Shown here piece by piece: positions 1 through 8,825 of a DNA stretch of 64,000 nucleotides; positions within the stretch are counted from its first letter, which is position 1; each line of letters starts with the position of its first letter. Made by a program: the position numbers and the translations under genes. Below the pieces are notes generated by a model. It did not search any database. It had not been told where the DNA came from and saw nothing but the letters and a program-made list of their open reading frames with translations. This stretch comes from Acinetobacter sp. NIPH 2100 (GTDB taxonomy: Bacteria > Pseudomonadota > Gammaproteobacteria > Pseudomonadales > Moraxellaceae): contig NZ_KB850224.1 of NCBI RefSeq assembly GCF_000369805.1, positions 1,287,924 to 1,351,923 on the forward strand, given 5' to 3'.

Positions 1-681
1 ATTCGTCAATTTATGAAGTGGGCAGAACAAGGCCAATATCTAGAACAGAATCCATCTGAAGATTTTAAATTAAAACGTCAGCCACGACCTTTACCAGGGA
101 TGATTGACATTGAAACTGTACATCAAATCTTAGATCAAATTGCTCCTGAAAAGCCGCTTGAACAACAGCTATGGTTACGTGATAAAGCCATGCTTGAATT
201 GTTATATTCAAGTGGTTTACGTTTGGCTGAATTGCAGGGTTTAACGGTTAAAGATATTGATTTTAATCGACAGCTGCTACGTATTACTGGTAAAGGTAAC
301 AAAACTCGGATCGTTCCATTCGGAACCAAAGCCAAAGACAGTCTAGTGGAGTGGCTGAAAATCTATCGGATTTGGCAAGGGGGTTTTAATGCTGAGTCAG
401 CAGTTTTTATTTCGCAACGGGGCAATGCCTTAACACCTCGACAGATTGAAAATCGAGTCAAACTACAGGCGCAACGCGCAGGCGTGAATGTCGACCTGCA
501 TCCACATTTATTACGCCATTGTTTTGCCAGCCACATGCTTTCAGCCAGTGGTGATTTACGGTCTGTGCAGGAGATGCTGGGGCACAGTAATCTATCGACC
601 ACTCAAATTTATACCCATGTTGACTTTGAGCAACTGGCCAAAGTTTATGATCAAACGCATCCGCGCGCGCAAAAAAGCTAA
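1..681 (+). CDS. xerC: Tyrosine recombinase XerC, 5'-truncated by window edge
   Basis: The reading frame is open from base 1, so the N-terminus lies outside the window. What remains is the end of the N-terminal SAM-like DNA-binding domain and the whole catalytic domain. Visible catalytic motifs are the first Arg in SSGLRLAEL, the HLLRH box (HxxR), the His in LGHSNLSTT and the nucleophilic Tyr in TQIYTHV. XerC works with XerD at dif to resolve chromosome dimers at division. The protein ends normally at a TAA. XerC and XerD are similar in sequence; the LGHSNLSTTQIYTHV ending suits XerC, but the paralogue call is not absolute. No terminator is obvious directly after the stop. Confidence 0.85.
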   Translation: MRQFMKWAEQGQYLEQNPSEDFKLKRQPRPLPGMIDIETVHQILDQIAPEKPLEQQLWLRDKAMLELLYSSGLRLAELQGLTVKDIDFNRQLLRITGKGNKTRIVPFGTKAKDSLVEWLKIYRIWQGGFNAESAVFISQRGNALTPRQIENRVKLQAQRAGVNVDLHPHLLRHCFASHMLSASGDLRSVQEMLGHSNLSTTQIYTHVDFEQLAKVYDQTHPRAQKS

Positions 682-1119
682 ATCTTGATATATTATGTTG
701 CAAATTTGAGCGTTTAATCATCGATGACTTTTCCACTTTATTCGCAATATCTGTTGAATTGTTGTTCTTACTTAATTGCCACATTTTTGCAAAACCTGAA
801 AGCCGTCAGTTTTTACTCGAAATGATCCGTTACAGTGCACGTAGGCAAGATCGAAAAAGCCTGTTTTAGATCGTTGAATTTTATAAAATATTAAAAAAAT
901 CAAAGTTTAATATCTATTATTCTTGTTAACTAAATTTATAAAATGGATAACTATTTTCAATATGTGAACTGAGCGTTTCATCTTTTTTATAGCTGTAGCG
1001 GAAATTGTGACTTGACCGAAATGCCAAATACATTGCAAGATAGGGCACCTAAAAAGTTTCGATCGAAGAGTTAGAATGCTCTTCATTACATTTACTTGCT
1101 TAGAACAGCCGAGGATTAC
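682..1119. other. Intergenic region xerC-etfB, probably holding the etfBA promoter
   Basis: This 438-bp AT-rich stretch has no convincing ORF; the open frames on either strand are short and overlap xerC. Two small symmetric elements lie close to etfB: a perfect 10-bp palindrome TTCGATCGAA at 1058-1067, and GAAGAG/CTCTTC around an 8-nt loop at 1065-1084. A TAGAAT hexamer at 1072-1077 could be a -10 box, but I find no good -35 at the right spacing. Promoter position is therefore unresolved. Confidence 0.5.
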
Positions 1120-1869
1120 ATGAAGGCTCTTGTCGCTGTAAAACGTGTGGTTGATGCCAACGTTAAAGTTCGTGTTAAGCCGGACAATAGTGGGGTTGAC
1201 CTTACCAACGTTAAGATGTCAATCAACCCATTTTGTGAAATCGCAGTGGAAGAAGCGGTTCGCTTAAAAGAAAAAGGAACAGTTTCTGAAATCGTTGTTG
1301 TTTCAGTGGGTTCTAAAGACGCTCAAGAACAAATTCGTTCTGCAATGGCTTTAGGTGCTGACCGCGGTATTTTAGTTGAAACTGCTGATGAAGTTGGCGC
1401 TTTAGAAGTTGCTAAAATCTTGAAAGGCGTTGTTGATGCTGAAAAACCAGAACTTATTCTTCTTGGTAAACAAGCAATTGATGATGACTCTAACCAAGTA
1501 GGTCAAATGCTTGGTGCTTTACTTGGTGCAGGTCAAGGTACTTTTGCATCTGAAGTTAAAGTTGATGGCGGTAAAGTTCAAGTAACTCGTGAAGTGGATG
1601 GCGGTTTGCAAACTGTTGAGCTTGTACTACCAGCAATCATCACGACTGACTTACGTTTGAATGAGCCACGTTATGCTGCTCTTCCAAACATCATGAAAGC
1701 ACGTAAAAAGCCACTTGATACTAAATCACCTGCTGATTATGGCGTTGCAACGGGTACTAAACTTAAAACAATTAAAGTTGAAGCACCTGCTGAACGTAAA
1801 GCTGGCGTACAAGTGAAGTCTGTAGACGAGCTTGTTGAAAAATTGAAAAACGAAGCGAAAGTGATCTAA
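1120..1869 (+). CDS. etfB: Electron transfer flavoprotein beta subunit
   Basis: The protein (249 aa) begins [12 protein letters not shown], the typical EtfB start. It carries the ETF beta nucleotide-binding fold with the conserved stretches [18 protein letters not shown] and [15 protein letters not shown]. EtfB binds AMP and, with EtfA, carries electrons from acyl-CoA and other flavoprotein dehydrogenases to ETF-ubiquinone oxidoreductase. I chose the ATG at 1120, preceded by GAGG at 1111, over an in-frame TTG at 1096 that would add eight residues not typical of the family. etfA follows 17 bp later, so the two are surely one operon. Length matches the family. Confidence 0.96.
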   Translation: MKALVAVKRVVDANVKVRVKPDNSGVDLTNVKMSINPFCEIAVEEAVRLKEKGTVSEIVVVSVGSKDAQEQIRSAMALGADRGILVETADEVGALEVAKILKGVVDAEKPELILLGKQAIDDDSNQVGQMLGALLGAGQGTFASEVKVDGGKVQVTREVDGGLQTVELVLPAIITTDLRLNEPRYAALPNIMKARKKPLDTKSPADYGVATGTKLKTIKVEAPAERKAGVQVKSVDELVEKLKNEAKVI

Positions 1870-1886
1870 TACAGAAGGATAAAATC

Positions 1887-2822
1887 ATGAGTATTTTAGT
1901 TATCGCTGATCACAACAACCAGACACTTAACGGTGCAACTTTAAACGTTGTTGCGGCAGCTCAAAAAATCGGTGGTGATATTACTGTATTAGTTGCTGGT
2001 TCTGGCGCTCAAGCAGTTGCAGACGCTGCTGCTAAAGTTGCTGGTGTAAGCAAAGTATTACTTGCTGACAATGCTGCTTATGCAAACCAATTGGCTGAAA
2101 ACGTTGCTGGCTTAGTTGCTGACATCGCAAAAGGCGGATACAAATACGTATTAGCTGCTTCTACAACGACGGGTAAGAACATTCTTCCACGCGTTGCTGC
2201 ACTTCTTGATGTAAGCATGATTTCAGACATTATTGCTGTTGAATCTGCGAATACCTTCAAGCGCCCAATTTATGCAGGTAATGCAATCGCGACTGTTCAA
2301 TCTGATGAAGCAATCATCGTTGGTACAATTCGTGGTACAGCATTTGATGCTGTTGCTGCTGAAGGCGGTTCGGCTGCGGTTGAAGCGGTTGCAGAAGCGA
2401 AAGATGCTGGCATCTCTACGTTTGTAAGCGAAGAAATCGTGAAACTTGATCGTCCAGAGTTAACTGCTGCACGTATCGTTGTTTCTGGTGGTCGTGGTGT
2501 TGGTTCTGGTGAGAACTACCACAAAGTACTTGATCCATTAGCGGATAAGCTTGGTGCTGCTCAAGGTGCTTCACGTGCTGCGGTAGATGCTGGCTTCGTA
2601 CCAAACGACTTCCAAGTAGGTCAAACAGGTAAAATCGTTGCTCCAGATCTTTACATGGCGATTGGTATCTCAGGTGCGATTCAGCACTTGGCAGGTATGA
2701 AAGATTCTAAAGTTATTGTTGCAATCAACAAAGACGAAGAAGCGCCAATCAACAGTGTTGCTGACTACTGGTTAGTTGGTGATTTGAATACTGTTGTTCC
2801 AGAATTGGTTAGCAAGCTGTAA
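1887..2822 (+). CDS. etfA: Electron transfer flavoprotein alpha subunit
   Basis: This 311-aa protein is EtfA, which holds the FAD of the ETF heterodimer. The C-terminal FAD domain is unmistakable: SGGRGVGSGENY, then VGQTGKIVAPDLYMAIGISG, then VIVAINKDEEAPI. The ATG at 1887 follows an AGAAGGA ribosome-binding site. It sits downstream of etfB in the usual etfBA order and is closed by a strong intrinsic terminator, so the unit is probably bicistronic. Codon use looks strongly biased (repeated GCTGCT and GTTGCT), consistent with high expression. Confidence 0.97.
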   Translation: MSILVIADHNNQTLNGATLNVVAAAQKIGGDITVLVAGSGAQAVADAAAKVAGVSKVLLADNAAYANQLAENVAGLVADIAKGGYKYVLAASTTTGKNILPRVAALLDVSMISDIIAVESANTFKRPIYAGNAIATVQSDEAIIVGTIRGTAFDAVAAEGGSAAVEAVAEAKDAGISTFVSEEIVKLDRPELTAARIVVSGGRGVGSGENYHKVLDPLADKLGAAQGASRAAVDAGFVPNDFQVGQTGKIVAPDLYMAIGISGAIQHLAGMKDSKVIVAINKDEEAPINSVADYWLVGDLNTVVPELVSKL

Positions 2823-2850
2823 TTTACAGCCTGCTACTTATTCTAAAAAA

Positions 2851-2887
2851 GCCCTTGTGCTATAAATTGCACAAGGGCTTTTTTTAT
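2851..2887 (+). terminator. Intrinsic terminator after etfBA
   Basis: A 10-bp perfect stem GCCCTTGTGC / GCACAAGGGC with an 8-nt loop is followed by a run of T. It lies about 28 bp after the etfA stop and directly before the AraC-type gene. Confidence 0.93.
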
Positions 2888-2892
2888 TTTTC

Positions 2893-3741
2893 ATGATTAT
2901 GAATATTGATTCTTCTGCTTCCATTGACGCTGATCATTTGCATGGTTCACTTGTGAAATTGGCACGTGCAGATATGGCGCGGGATTATTTGTGTATTCGG
3001 GCGAAAAATCAGCATGGCCTGTCAAATATTCAAGTGAATCAACTGCACATGGGGATTATTCTACATGGGCAGCAGCAGTTGAATGTTTATCACCACCAGA
3101 TTGATCTCAATGTCGGTGATCTTTTTATCATCAAGCCAGATACCATTGCGGATACGGTCCATATCCCAGATCCAAACACAGGGGAATATTTGACGATTCT
3201 GGTACCAATGTGTGAAGAAGTGATTCATGCAGCACAAATGATTTGGGCCAAGCCAATTACCGATAAAACAGCAGCAATCTTACGATTTTCAATCCATGAC
3301 TTTGCTGCCCATCTTCTGGAGTGGCAAACAGCGCTACTTGAACAGGACTTCGTAAAAGCGCGCTTATCTATTGCCGCGATACTGGTACAGTTATGTCAAC
3401 AGCACTGTGCAGATGTCCTGATTCTCCCCCCACCAAAATTATCGAAACAAATTTATCAGTGGGTTATCGATGATCCGCAGCATCAATGGCAATCCAGTGA
3501 AATTGAAATGCGTTTGGGTTTGAGCAGTGCCACACTACGTCGTAAACTGAGTCATGAGCAGACTTCCTTGCGAGAGATCATTACCCATGCGCGGCTTGCT
3601 TATGCATTGGAGTTGTTGTACTCAAACAAGCTACCGATGAAAACGATTGCAGCAAAATCAGGTTATCAATCTACAGCAACGTTTCGTGAACGGTTTATGC
3701 AGCGCTATCAAGTCGATCCTGCCGTTTTATCTTTGGACTGA
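2893..3741 (+). CDS. AraC-family transcriptional regulator
   Basis: This 282-aa protein has a poorly conserved N-terminal region with a cupin-like stretch (residues about 30-110) and a C-terminal AraC-type double helix-turn-helix (about 175-275). The HTH is recognisable from LRRKLSHEQTSLREII, ARLAYALELLYS and IAAKSGYQSTATFRERF, the last being the conserved second HTH. Two ATGs are possible (2893 and 2899), neither with a strong Shine-Dalgarno sequence. The gene lies 85 bp upstream of a co-directional exported metallo-hydrolase with no terminator between, so they may be co-transcribed or the regulator may control its neighbour (inference). The ligand is unknown. Confidence 0.88.
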   Translation: MIMNIDSSASIDADHLHGSLVKLARADMARDYLCIRAKNQHGLSNIQVNQLHMGIILHGQQQLNVYHHQIDLNVGDLFIIKPDTIADTVHIPDPNTGEYLTILVPMCEEVIHAAQMIWAKPITDKTAAILRFSIHDFAAHLLEWQTALLEQDFVKARLSIAAILVQLCQQHCADVLILPPPKLSKQIYQWVIDDPQHQWQSSEIEMRLGLSSATLRRKLSHEQTSLREIITHARLAYALELLYSNKLPMKTIAAKSGYQSTATFRERFMQRYQVDPAVLSLD

Positions 3742-3825
3742 TTCAGAATGAGCGATTCACATAGATGATTGAGCGATTTTTATCACTAAAAATAGTTAGA
3801 TTTAAATCAACCAAATATCAAGCTG

Positions 3826-4788
3826 ATGAGTATGAAATTATTAAAACCTATCCTGATCGCACTACTGTTTAGTGCTGGTACAACATATGCTGAATCACAA
3901 CCAAAGCGACAACAGGTCGATGGATATTTTTTACAGTCCGTTGGGAATCTGAAAGTCACGGCTTTATTTGATGGTGAACTGGGGCTGCCGCGCAGTGATT
4001 TGTTAGGTATCTCGTCAAAGAAAGCCAATCAGCTATTCGAAGAGAATTTTGTACCTGTCGATGAACACAATCAGATTGTGACCGATTTTTCAGCCTATCT
4101 GGTGCAAACACCAACACAAAATATTTTAATTGATGCAGGCACGGCAAAATGTTTTGGCCCAAGCTTGGGCCATGTCCCTGAAAATTTGAAAAAGGCGGGG
4201 GTACAACCAGAGCAAATTGATACCATTTTAATTACCCATGCGCATCCTGATCATTTATGTGGAATTACGCTGGATGGGAAAATGGTTTATCCAAATGCCA
4301 AAGTCTACTTGGCCAAAGAGGATGTGGATTACTGGACATCAGCCAAGAATGAAGCAAAAGCCACTAATTTCTTTAAACCTTTATTTAAAATGACCCGTGA
4401 TGCATTGAAGCCTTATCAACAGGCAGGGCGGTTGGTTGCTTTTACCACAGCTTCGTTTAAAGTCCCGAATGTTGAATTGATCAGTACCCATGGTCATACC
4501 GAAGGTCATTCATCTTATTTGGTTGACGGACAGAATGGACAAAAGTTTCTGGGTCTAGGGGATGTGGTGCATTATACAGCTGTGCAATTTCCCTATCCTG
4601 AAGCTAGTTATAAACCTGATACCAATTCTCAAGGTGCAATCGCTGTCCGTAAAAATATTTTTGAGCAAGCTTACCTGCATCAATGGTGGATTGGTGCCGC
4701 GCATGTCGCTTTTCCTGGAATTGGTCATATTGGTAAAAAAAACCAAACTTACCAGTGGATTGCTACACAATATCGTCCACAAAAGTGA
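3826..4788 (+). CDS. Exported MBL-fold metallo-hydrolase
   Basis: This 320-aa protein begins with a cleavable signal peptide: KLLK, a hydrophobic stretch to about residue 18, then a TYA-ES cleavage site near residue 22. The metallo-beta-lactamase fold is complete: the HAHPDH motif gives H138, H140, D142 and H143; a further His is in STHGHTEGH; an Asp is in GLGDVVH; and the last His is in GIGHIG. The active site should therefore hold two metal ions in the periplasm. The family includes lactonases and other hydrolases as well as beta-lactamases, so the substrate cannot be named. ATGs at 3826 and 3832 are both possible starts. Confidence 0.87.
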   Translation: MSMKLLKPILIALLFSAGTTYAESQPKRQQVDGYFLQSVGNLKVTALFDGELGLPRSDLLGISSKKANQLFEENFVPVDEHNQIVTDFSAYLVQTPTQNILIDAGTAKCFGPSLGHVPENLKKAGVQPEQIDTILITHAHPDHLCGITLDGKMVYPNAKVYLAKEDVDYWTSAKNEAKATNFFKPLFKMTRDALKPYQQAGRLVAFTTASFKVPNVELISTHGHTEGHSSYLVDGQNGQKFLGLGDVVHYTAVQFPYPEASYKPDTNSQGAIAVRKNIFEQAYLHQWWIGAAHVAFPGIGHIGKKNQTYQWIATQYRPQK

Positions 4789-4991
4789 ATATTGTGGATT
4801 TTTAATTGCTGGGAAGAAGGAAGGGAATTCTGTTCTGTATCTCGAAAGCTTTCACTTTAATTTTATGAGTCGAGAGAAAAGGCCCGTGAAACAGAGTGTT
4901 TTGTTTATAGGACAATGTTGCGTTTAAATAAGTGATTGATTTCAATTTAATTATTTTTTAATTTTTTTAATGAGTAATTTCAATTAAGCTT

Positions 4992-5015
4992 AAAGTGTAC
5001 TCACTAGTACACTTT
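4992..5015. promoter_or_regulatory. Perfect 9-bp inverted repeat, candidate operator
   Basis: AAAGTGTAC and GTACACTTT flank a 6-bp spacer TCACTA, 36 bp upstream of the membrane protein at 5052. The geometry suits a dimeric repressor of the TetR type. The few T after the repeat do not make a convincing terminator. The regulator is not identified. Confidence 0.5.
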
Positions 5016-5051
5016 TGCTAAACTTTTGTTTTCGATCGTCTTTGTTGAATC

Positions 5052-5702
5052 ATGAAATTTGATTTCCGTTTTAATATAGTGGCATTGATCCTATTCTCCC
5101 TATTATTGATCACTGCTTTTTTGGCAATAGCGAAAGGGCCATTGCTACTGACATGGAATGTGCATCTGATTGAAGATATTCAAGCGCTTGTGCTGTTAGC
5201 GTGTGTTCCATTTACGTGGTTCTATATGAAGCCTCAAACACTCACAGAGCAAAAGAAATGGTTCTGGATGTGGGCAATCGCTTGGTGGTTTATGTTTTTT
5301 GGGCGCAGTATCAGTTGGGGACGTGATTTCTTCCCAGAAGTTCCTCATATTTACTACCGCGTTATTTCTGTTTTTGTTATCGCTCCAGTCGTTTTGATGC
5401 TGTTTTCTTCTCATTTACGCGCTGAGATTGAGTATAAGTTTCACCAAGTGAAGTTTCCATTTTGGTATTTATTGATCGCGATCCTATCTTTATTTTTTGC
5501 TGATAGTGTTGAGCATCACCGTTTTATTTATACCTGGCTATTCAGTGATGCCATGAATCAGGACATTGTAGAAGAGTTGTATGAAACGCCTTTTATTTTT
5601 GCCTTATTCTTCATGGCATTTTATTTCATGAAGAAAGATCGGGTAAAAGTGGCTGGGTTAGAACAGCTTTCAAATCAAGCCAAGTCGAGTTCCTATTCTT
5701 AA
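5052..5702 (+). CDS. Uncharacterised multi-pass membrane protein
   Basis: I do not recognise this 216-aa protein. It is strongly hydrophobic, with about six predicted membrane segments (roughly residues 9-28, 40-56, 72-88, 104-120, 136-152 and 180-195). It is rich in aromatic residues, with a Trp-rich stretch KKWFWMWAIAWWFMFFGRS in the middle. An ADSVEHHRF motif followed by EELYE carries acidic residues and two adjacent His that could bind a metal or a quinone (inference). It stands alone between the metallo-hydrolase and gyrA, behind a perfect inverted repeat that may be its operator. The Shine-Dalgarno sequence is weak. Confidence 0.8.
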   Translation: MKFDFRFNIVALILFSLLLITAFLAIAKGPLLLTWNVHLIEDIQALVLLACVPFTWFYMKPQTLTEQKKWFWMWAIAWWFMFFGRSISWGRDFFPEVPHIYYRVISVFVIAPVVLMLFSSHLRAEIEYKFHQVKFPFWYLLIAILSLFFADSVEHHRFIYTWLFSDAMNQDIVEELYETPFIFALFFMAFYFMKKDRVKVAGLEQLSNQAKSSSYS

Positions 5703-6050
5703 ATCATTGGATATGGCTCAGCTCAATTTTTGAGGTTGAGCCGAATTAAAATTCGTGCATTAAATTCCTTACTTTTATCTCATCATTTGATGATCTTTTG
5801 CCCAAAATGGATGAGAATCTATTTTTATCTGTCGGTCTTGTATTTGATAATTTTAAGTTGTTCATTTATATATAATTTTTATTGTAAAAAAATGCTATTT
5901 TTCAAAGTTTAAACTCACAGTTAGTTTGTCCTTTATGCTATAATTTTTCGCTGTATTTTTTATTTTTAGTTCAAGCTCTTGAGCTAAATTTTTGCAAGAT
6001 TGAAGACATAAAAACAGGTAGAACTCTCTATCTGTAAACAAGGAGTATGC
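5703..6050. other. AT-rich intergenic region upstream of gyrA
   Basis: These 348 bp contain no convincing gene; a 60-codon frame at 5730-5912 has neither a ribosome-binding site nor protein-like composition. The stretch holds the gyrA promoter (extended -10 near 5939) and an untranslated leader of roughly 100 nt. Confidence 0.6.
5936..5944 (+). promoter_or_regulatory. gyrA promoter, extended -10 box
   Basis: TGCTATAAT is a perfect sigma-70 extended -10 element (TGnTATAAT). No good -35 hexamer lies 16-18 bp upstream, which fits the known ability of extended -10 promoters to work with a poor -35. Transcription would start near 5951, giving a leader of about 100 nt before the gyrA ATG. Confidence 0.65.
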
Positions 6051-8783
6051 ATGAGCGTATCGGAAATCAGACCGATTGCCATTGAGGACGAACTCAAGCA
6101 TTCATATCTAGATTACGCCATGAGCGTAATTGTATCTCGTGCATTGCCAGATGTTAGAGACGGTCTAAAACCTGTTCATCGTCGCGTTTTATTTGCGATG
6201 CACGAATTGGGCAATGATTATAACAAAGCGTACAAAAAGTCTGCTCGTGTTGTCGGGGACGTGATCGGTAAATATCACCCTCATGGTGACAGTGCAGTAT
6301 ACGAAACAATCGTTCGTATGGCGCAGAACTTCAGCTTACGTTATATGTTGGTTGATGGTCAGGGTAACTTCGGTTCTGTTGACGGTGATAGCGCAGCAGC
6401 AATGCGTTATACCGAAGTTCGTATGCAAAAGTTAACCCATGAAATTTTGGCAGACTTAGAAAAAGATACTGTTGATTGGGAAGATAACTACGACGGTTCT
6501 GAACGTATTCCACAAGTGATGCCGACACGTATTCCAAATCTTTTGATTAATGGTACGACGGGTATTGCGGTCGGTATGGCGACCAATATGGCGCCGCATA
6601 ACATGACAGAAGTCGTGAATGCATGTTTGGCCTATGCCAATAACCCGAATATTTCTATCGAAGGTTTGATGGAGCATATTACGGGTCCAGATTTCCCTAC
6701 AGGCGGTATTATTTACGGTAAGTCAGGCATTGTTGATGCCTATCGTACAGGTAAAGGTCGTTTACATATTCGTGGTAAATATCACTTCGAAGAAGACCCG
6801 AAAACGGGTCGTACTACGATTGTATTTACTGAAATTCCTTATCAAGTCAACAAGGCAAGAACGATTGAGCGTATTGCCGAGTTAGTCAAAGAAAAGAAAC
6901 TTGAAGGTATTTCTGAACTGCGTGATGAGTCAGATAAAGACGGTATGCGTATCGCGATCGACTTGAAGCGTGGTGAAAATGCAGAAGTGGCAGTGAATAA
7001 CTTATTCCTGCATACACAACTACAAAATTCGTTCAGCATCAACATGGTTTGCCTAGACAATGGTCAGCCTAAGTTGATGAACCTGAAAGATATTATTGCG
7101 GCATTTATTCGTCATCGCCAAGAAGTAGTGACTCGCCGTACCATGTTCGAATTGCGTAAAGCACGTGAGCGTGGGCATATCTTAGAAGGTTTAACGGTTG
7201 CTTTGGCAAATATTGATGCCATTATTGAAACCATTAAAACCTCTGCAAACCCTGCTGAAGCTCGCGAGCGTTTACAGGCAGGTGAGTGGGCAGGCGGTGG
7301 CGTGGTTGCATTGCTCGAAAAAGCGGGTGCGATTTCTGTTCGTCCAGATGAGATTGAAGGCGAAGATCCAACACGTCCATTTGGTCTGGCTGGTGATATT
7401 TATCGCTTGTCACCTACGCAAGTTGCAGCGATCTTAGAATTACGTTTGCACCGTTTAACGGGTTTAGAACAGGACAAGTTACATGCGGAATATTCTGAAA
7501 TCTTAGGTCAAATCGCTGAATTAACAGCGATTCTCAATGATTTTAACTTATTGATGAATGTGATCCGTGAAGAGCTTGCTTTAATCTTGCAGCAATATGG
7601 TGATGGACGTCGTACAGAAATTGTCGAGTCTGGTGTTGATTTCTGCCGTGAAGATTTGATTCCTGAAGAGCAGGTTGTATTGACTGTTTCTCAAACAGGC
7701 TATGCGAAAACTCAACCACTTTCTGATTATCAAGCGCAGCGCCGTGGTGGTCGTGGTAAGTCAGCAACGTCAATGAAAGATGATGACATCATCCAACATT
7801 TAATTGTGGCATCCAACCATGCGACGGTCTTATGTTTTACCAATGTGGGTAAAGTGTATCGCTTAAGAGTATTTGAAGTTCCACAAGCATCTCGTGGTGC
7901 AAAAGGTCGTCCAATTATTAATTTGCTTCCATTAGATGCAAATGAAACCGTGACCGCAATCTTACCGTTGACAGAATTCCCTGAAAACCATTATGTGTTT
8001 ATGGCAACTGCATCAGGTACGGTAAAACGTGTTGAATTGAGTCAATTTAGCAACGTTCGTTCAAATGGTCTGCGCGCAATTGAACTGAATGAAGAAGATA
8101 CGCTTATTGGTGTTGCAATTACCGATGGCCAACAGCAAATCATGCTGTTCTCGAACGAAGGTAAAGCTATTCGTTTTGCTGAAACGGATGTTCGTGCAAT
8201 GGGACGTACCGCGAAAGGTGTACGTGGTATGCGGGTAAGCTTCGCAAGTAATACTATTGAAGTTGAAGATGCAGACGTTGAAAATGACGATACAGATGAC
8301 AATGATGATTCATCAGATTCAAATGTTGTTAGCCGCATCGTTTCGCTGGTTGTCGTACCGGTAACGGGTGAAGTGCTTTGTGCTTGTGCCAATGGTTATG
8401 GTAAACGTACTCCTGTGGATGATTTCCCAACTAAGAAACGTGGTGGTAAGGGTGTGATTGCAATCAAGACCAGCGAACGTAATGGTGAGCTTGTCGGTGC
8501 TGTATCGATTGACGAAAGCAAAGAACTGATGTTGATTTCTGATGGTGGTACATTGGTACGTACGCGTGCTGCTGAAGTTGCAACCACAGGTCGTAATGCA
8601 CAAGGTGTTCGTTTAATCCGTTTAAGCGATGCTGAAACTCTAGTTGGTGTTGTTTCGATTGAAGCTGTAGAAGATGACGAAGAGTTAGATGCTATAGAAG
8701 AAGTGGAAAATACCGAGACGGTTGAGGCTGTAACTTCTGAAGAAGTGGCGATAGAACCAAAAGATGATACGCCAGAAGCGTAA
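6051..8783 (+). CDS. gyrA: DNA gyrase subunit A
   Basis: This 910-aa protein is the breakage-reunion subunit of gyrase. The quinolone-resistance region reads [10 protein letters not shown], with Ser81 and Glu85, the susceptible residues. The catalytic Tyr is Y120 in AMRYTEVRM. The GyrA box QRRGGRGKS is at about residues 563-571 and opens the DNA-wrapping C-terminal domain, which separates gyrase from topoisomerase IV. Two acidic stretches stand out: an Asp/Glu/Ser insert at about 737-757 inside the C-terminal domain, and an acidic tail from about residue 868. An AAGGAG site precedes the ATG at 6051. Confidence 0.98.
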   Translation: MSVSEIRPIAIEDELKHSYLDYAMSVIVSRALPDVRDGLKPVHRRVLFAMHELGNDYNKAYKKSARVVGDVIGKYHPHGDSAVYETIVRMAQNFSLRYMLVDGQGNFGSVDGDSAAAMRYTEVRMQKLTHEILADLEKDTVDWEDNYDGSERIPQVMPTRIPNLLINGTTGIAVGMATNMAPHNMTEVVNACLAYANNPNISIEGLMEHITGPDFPTGGIIYGKSGIVDAYRTGKGRLHIRGKYHFEEDPKTGRTTIVFTEIPYQVNKARTIERIAELVKEKKLEGISELRDESDKDGMRIAIDLKRGENAEVAVNNLFLHTQLQNSFSINMVCLDNGQPKLMNLKDIIAAFIRHRQEVVTRRTMFELRKARERGHILEGLTVALANIDAIIETIKTSANPAEARERLQAGEWAGGGVVALLEKAGAISVRPDEIEGEDPTRPFGLAGDIYRLSPTQVAAILELRLHRLTGLEQDKLHAEYSEILGQIAELTAILNDFNLLMNVIREELALILQQYGDGRRTEIVESGVDFCREDLIPEEQVVLTVSQTGYAKTQPLSDYQAQRRGGRGKSATSMKDDDIIQHLIVASNHATVLCFTNVGKVYRLRVFEVPQASRGAKGRPIINLLPLDANETVTAILPLTEFPENHYVFMATASGTVKRVELSQFSNVRSNGLRAIELNEEDTLIGVAITDGQQQIMLFSNEGKAIRFAETDVRAMGRTAKGVRGMRVSFASNTIEVEDADVENDDTDDNDDSSDSNVVSRIVSLVVVPVTGEVLCACANGYGKRTPVDDFPTKKRGGKGVIAIKTSERNGELVGAVSIDESKELMLISDGGTLVRTRAAEVATTGRNAQGVRLIRLSDAETLVGVVSIEAVEDDEELDAIEEVENTETVEAVTSEEVAIEPKDDTPEA

Positions 8784-8800
8784 ACATTCTCATCAAAAAA

Positions 8801-8825
8801 AGGAAGCTAATCAGCTTCCTTTTTT
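8801..8825. terminator. Bidirectional terminator between gyrA and the exporter operon
   Basis: The stem AGGAAGCT / AGCTTCCT with a 4-nt loop has A-rich sequence on its left and T-rich sequence on its right, so it can end transcription from both sides. Its left arm overlaps the stop codon of the minus-strand permease at 8807. Confidence 0.9.

Noticed and set aside
458-784. Minus-strand frame overlapping the xerC 3' end
   Set aside because: It is antisense to conserved xerC codons and lacks a start context.
1058-1067. TTCGATCGAA palindrome upstream of etfB as an operator
   Set aside because: A 10-bp palindrome is too short to claim on its own; it is noted only in the description of the gap.
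4562-4927. 121-codon frame overlapping the metallo-hydrolase gene end
   Set aside because: Most of it is an alternate frame of a well-supported gene; the remaining part has no domain-like sequence.
5730-5912. 60-codon frame between the membrane protein gene and gyrA
   Set aside because: No ribosome-binding site; composition follows the AT-rich noncoding DNA and it runs into the gyrA promoter region.
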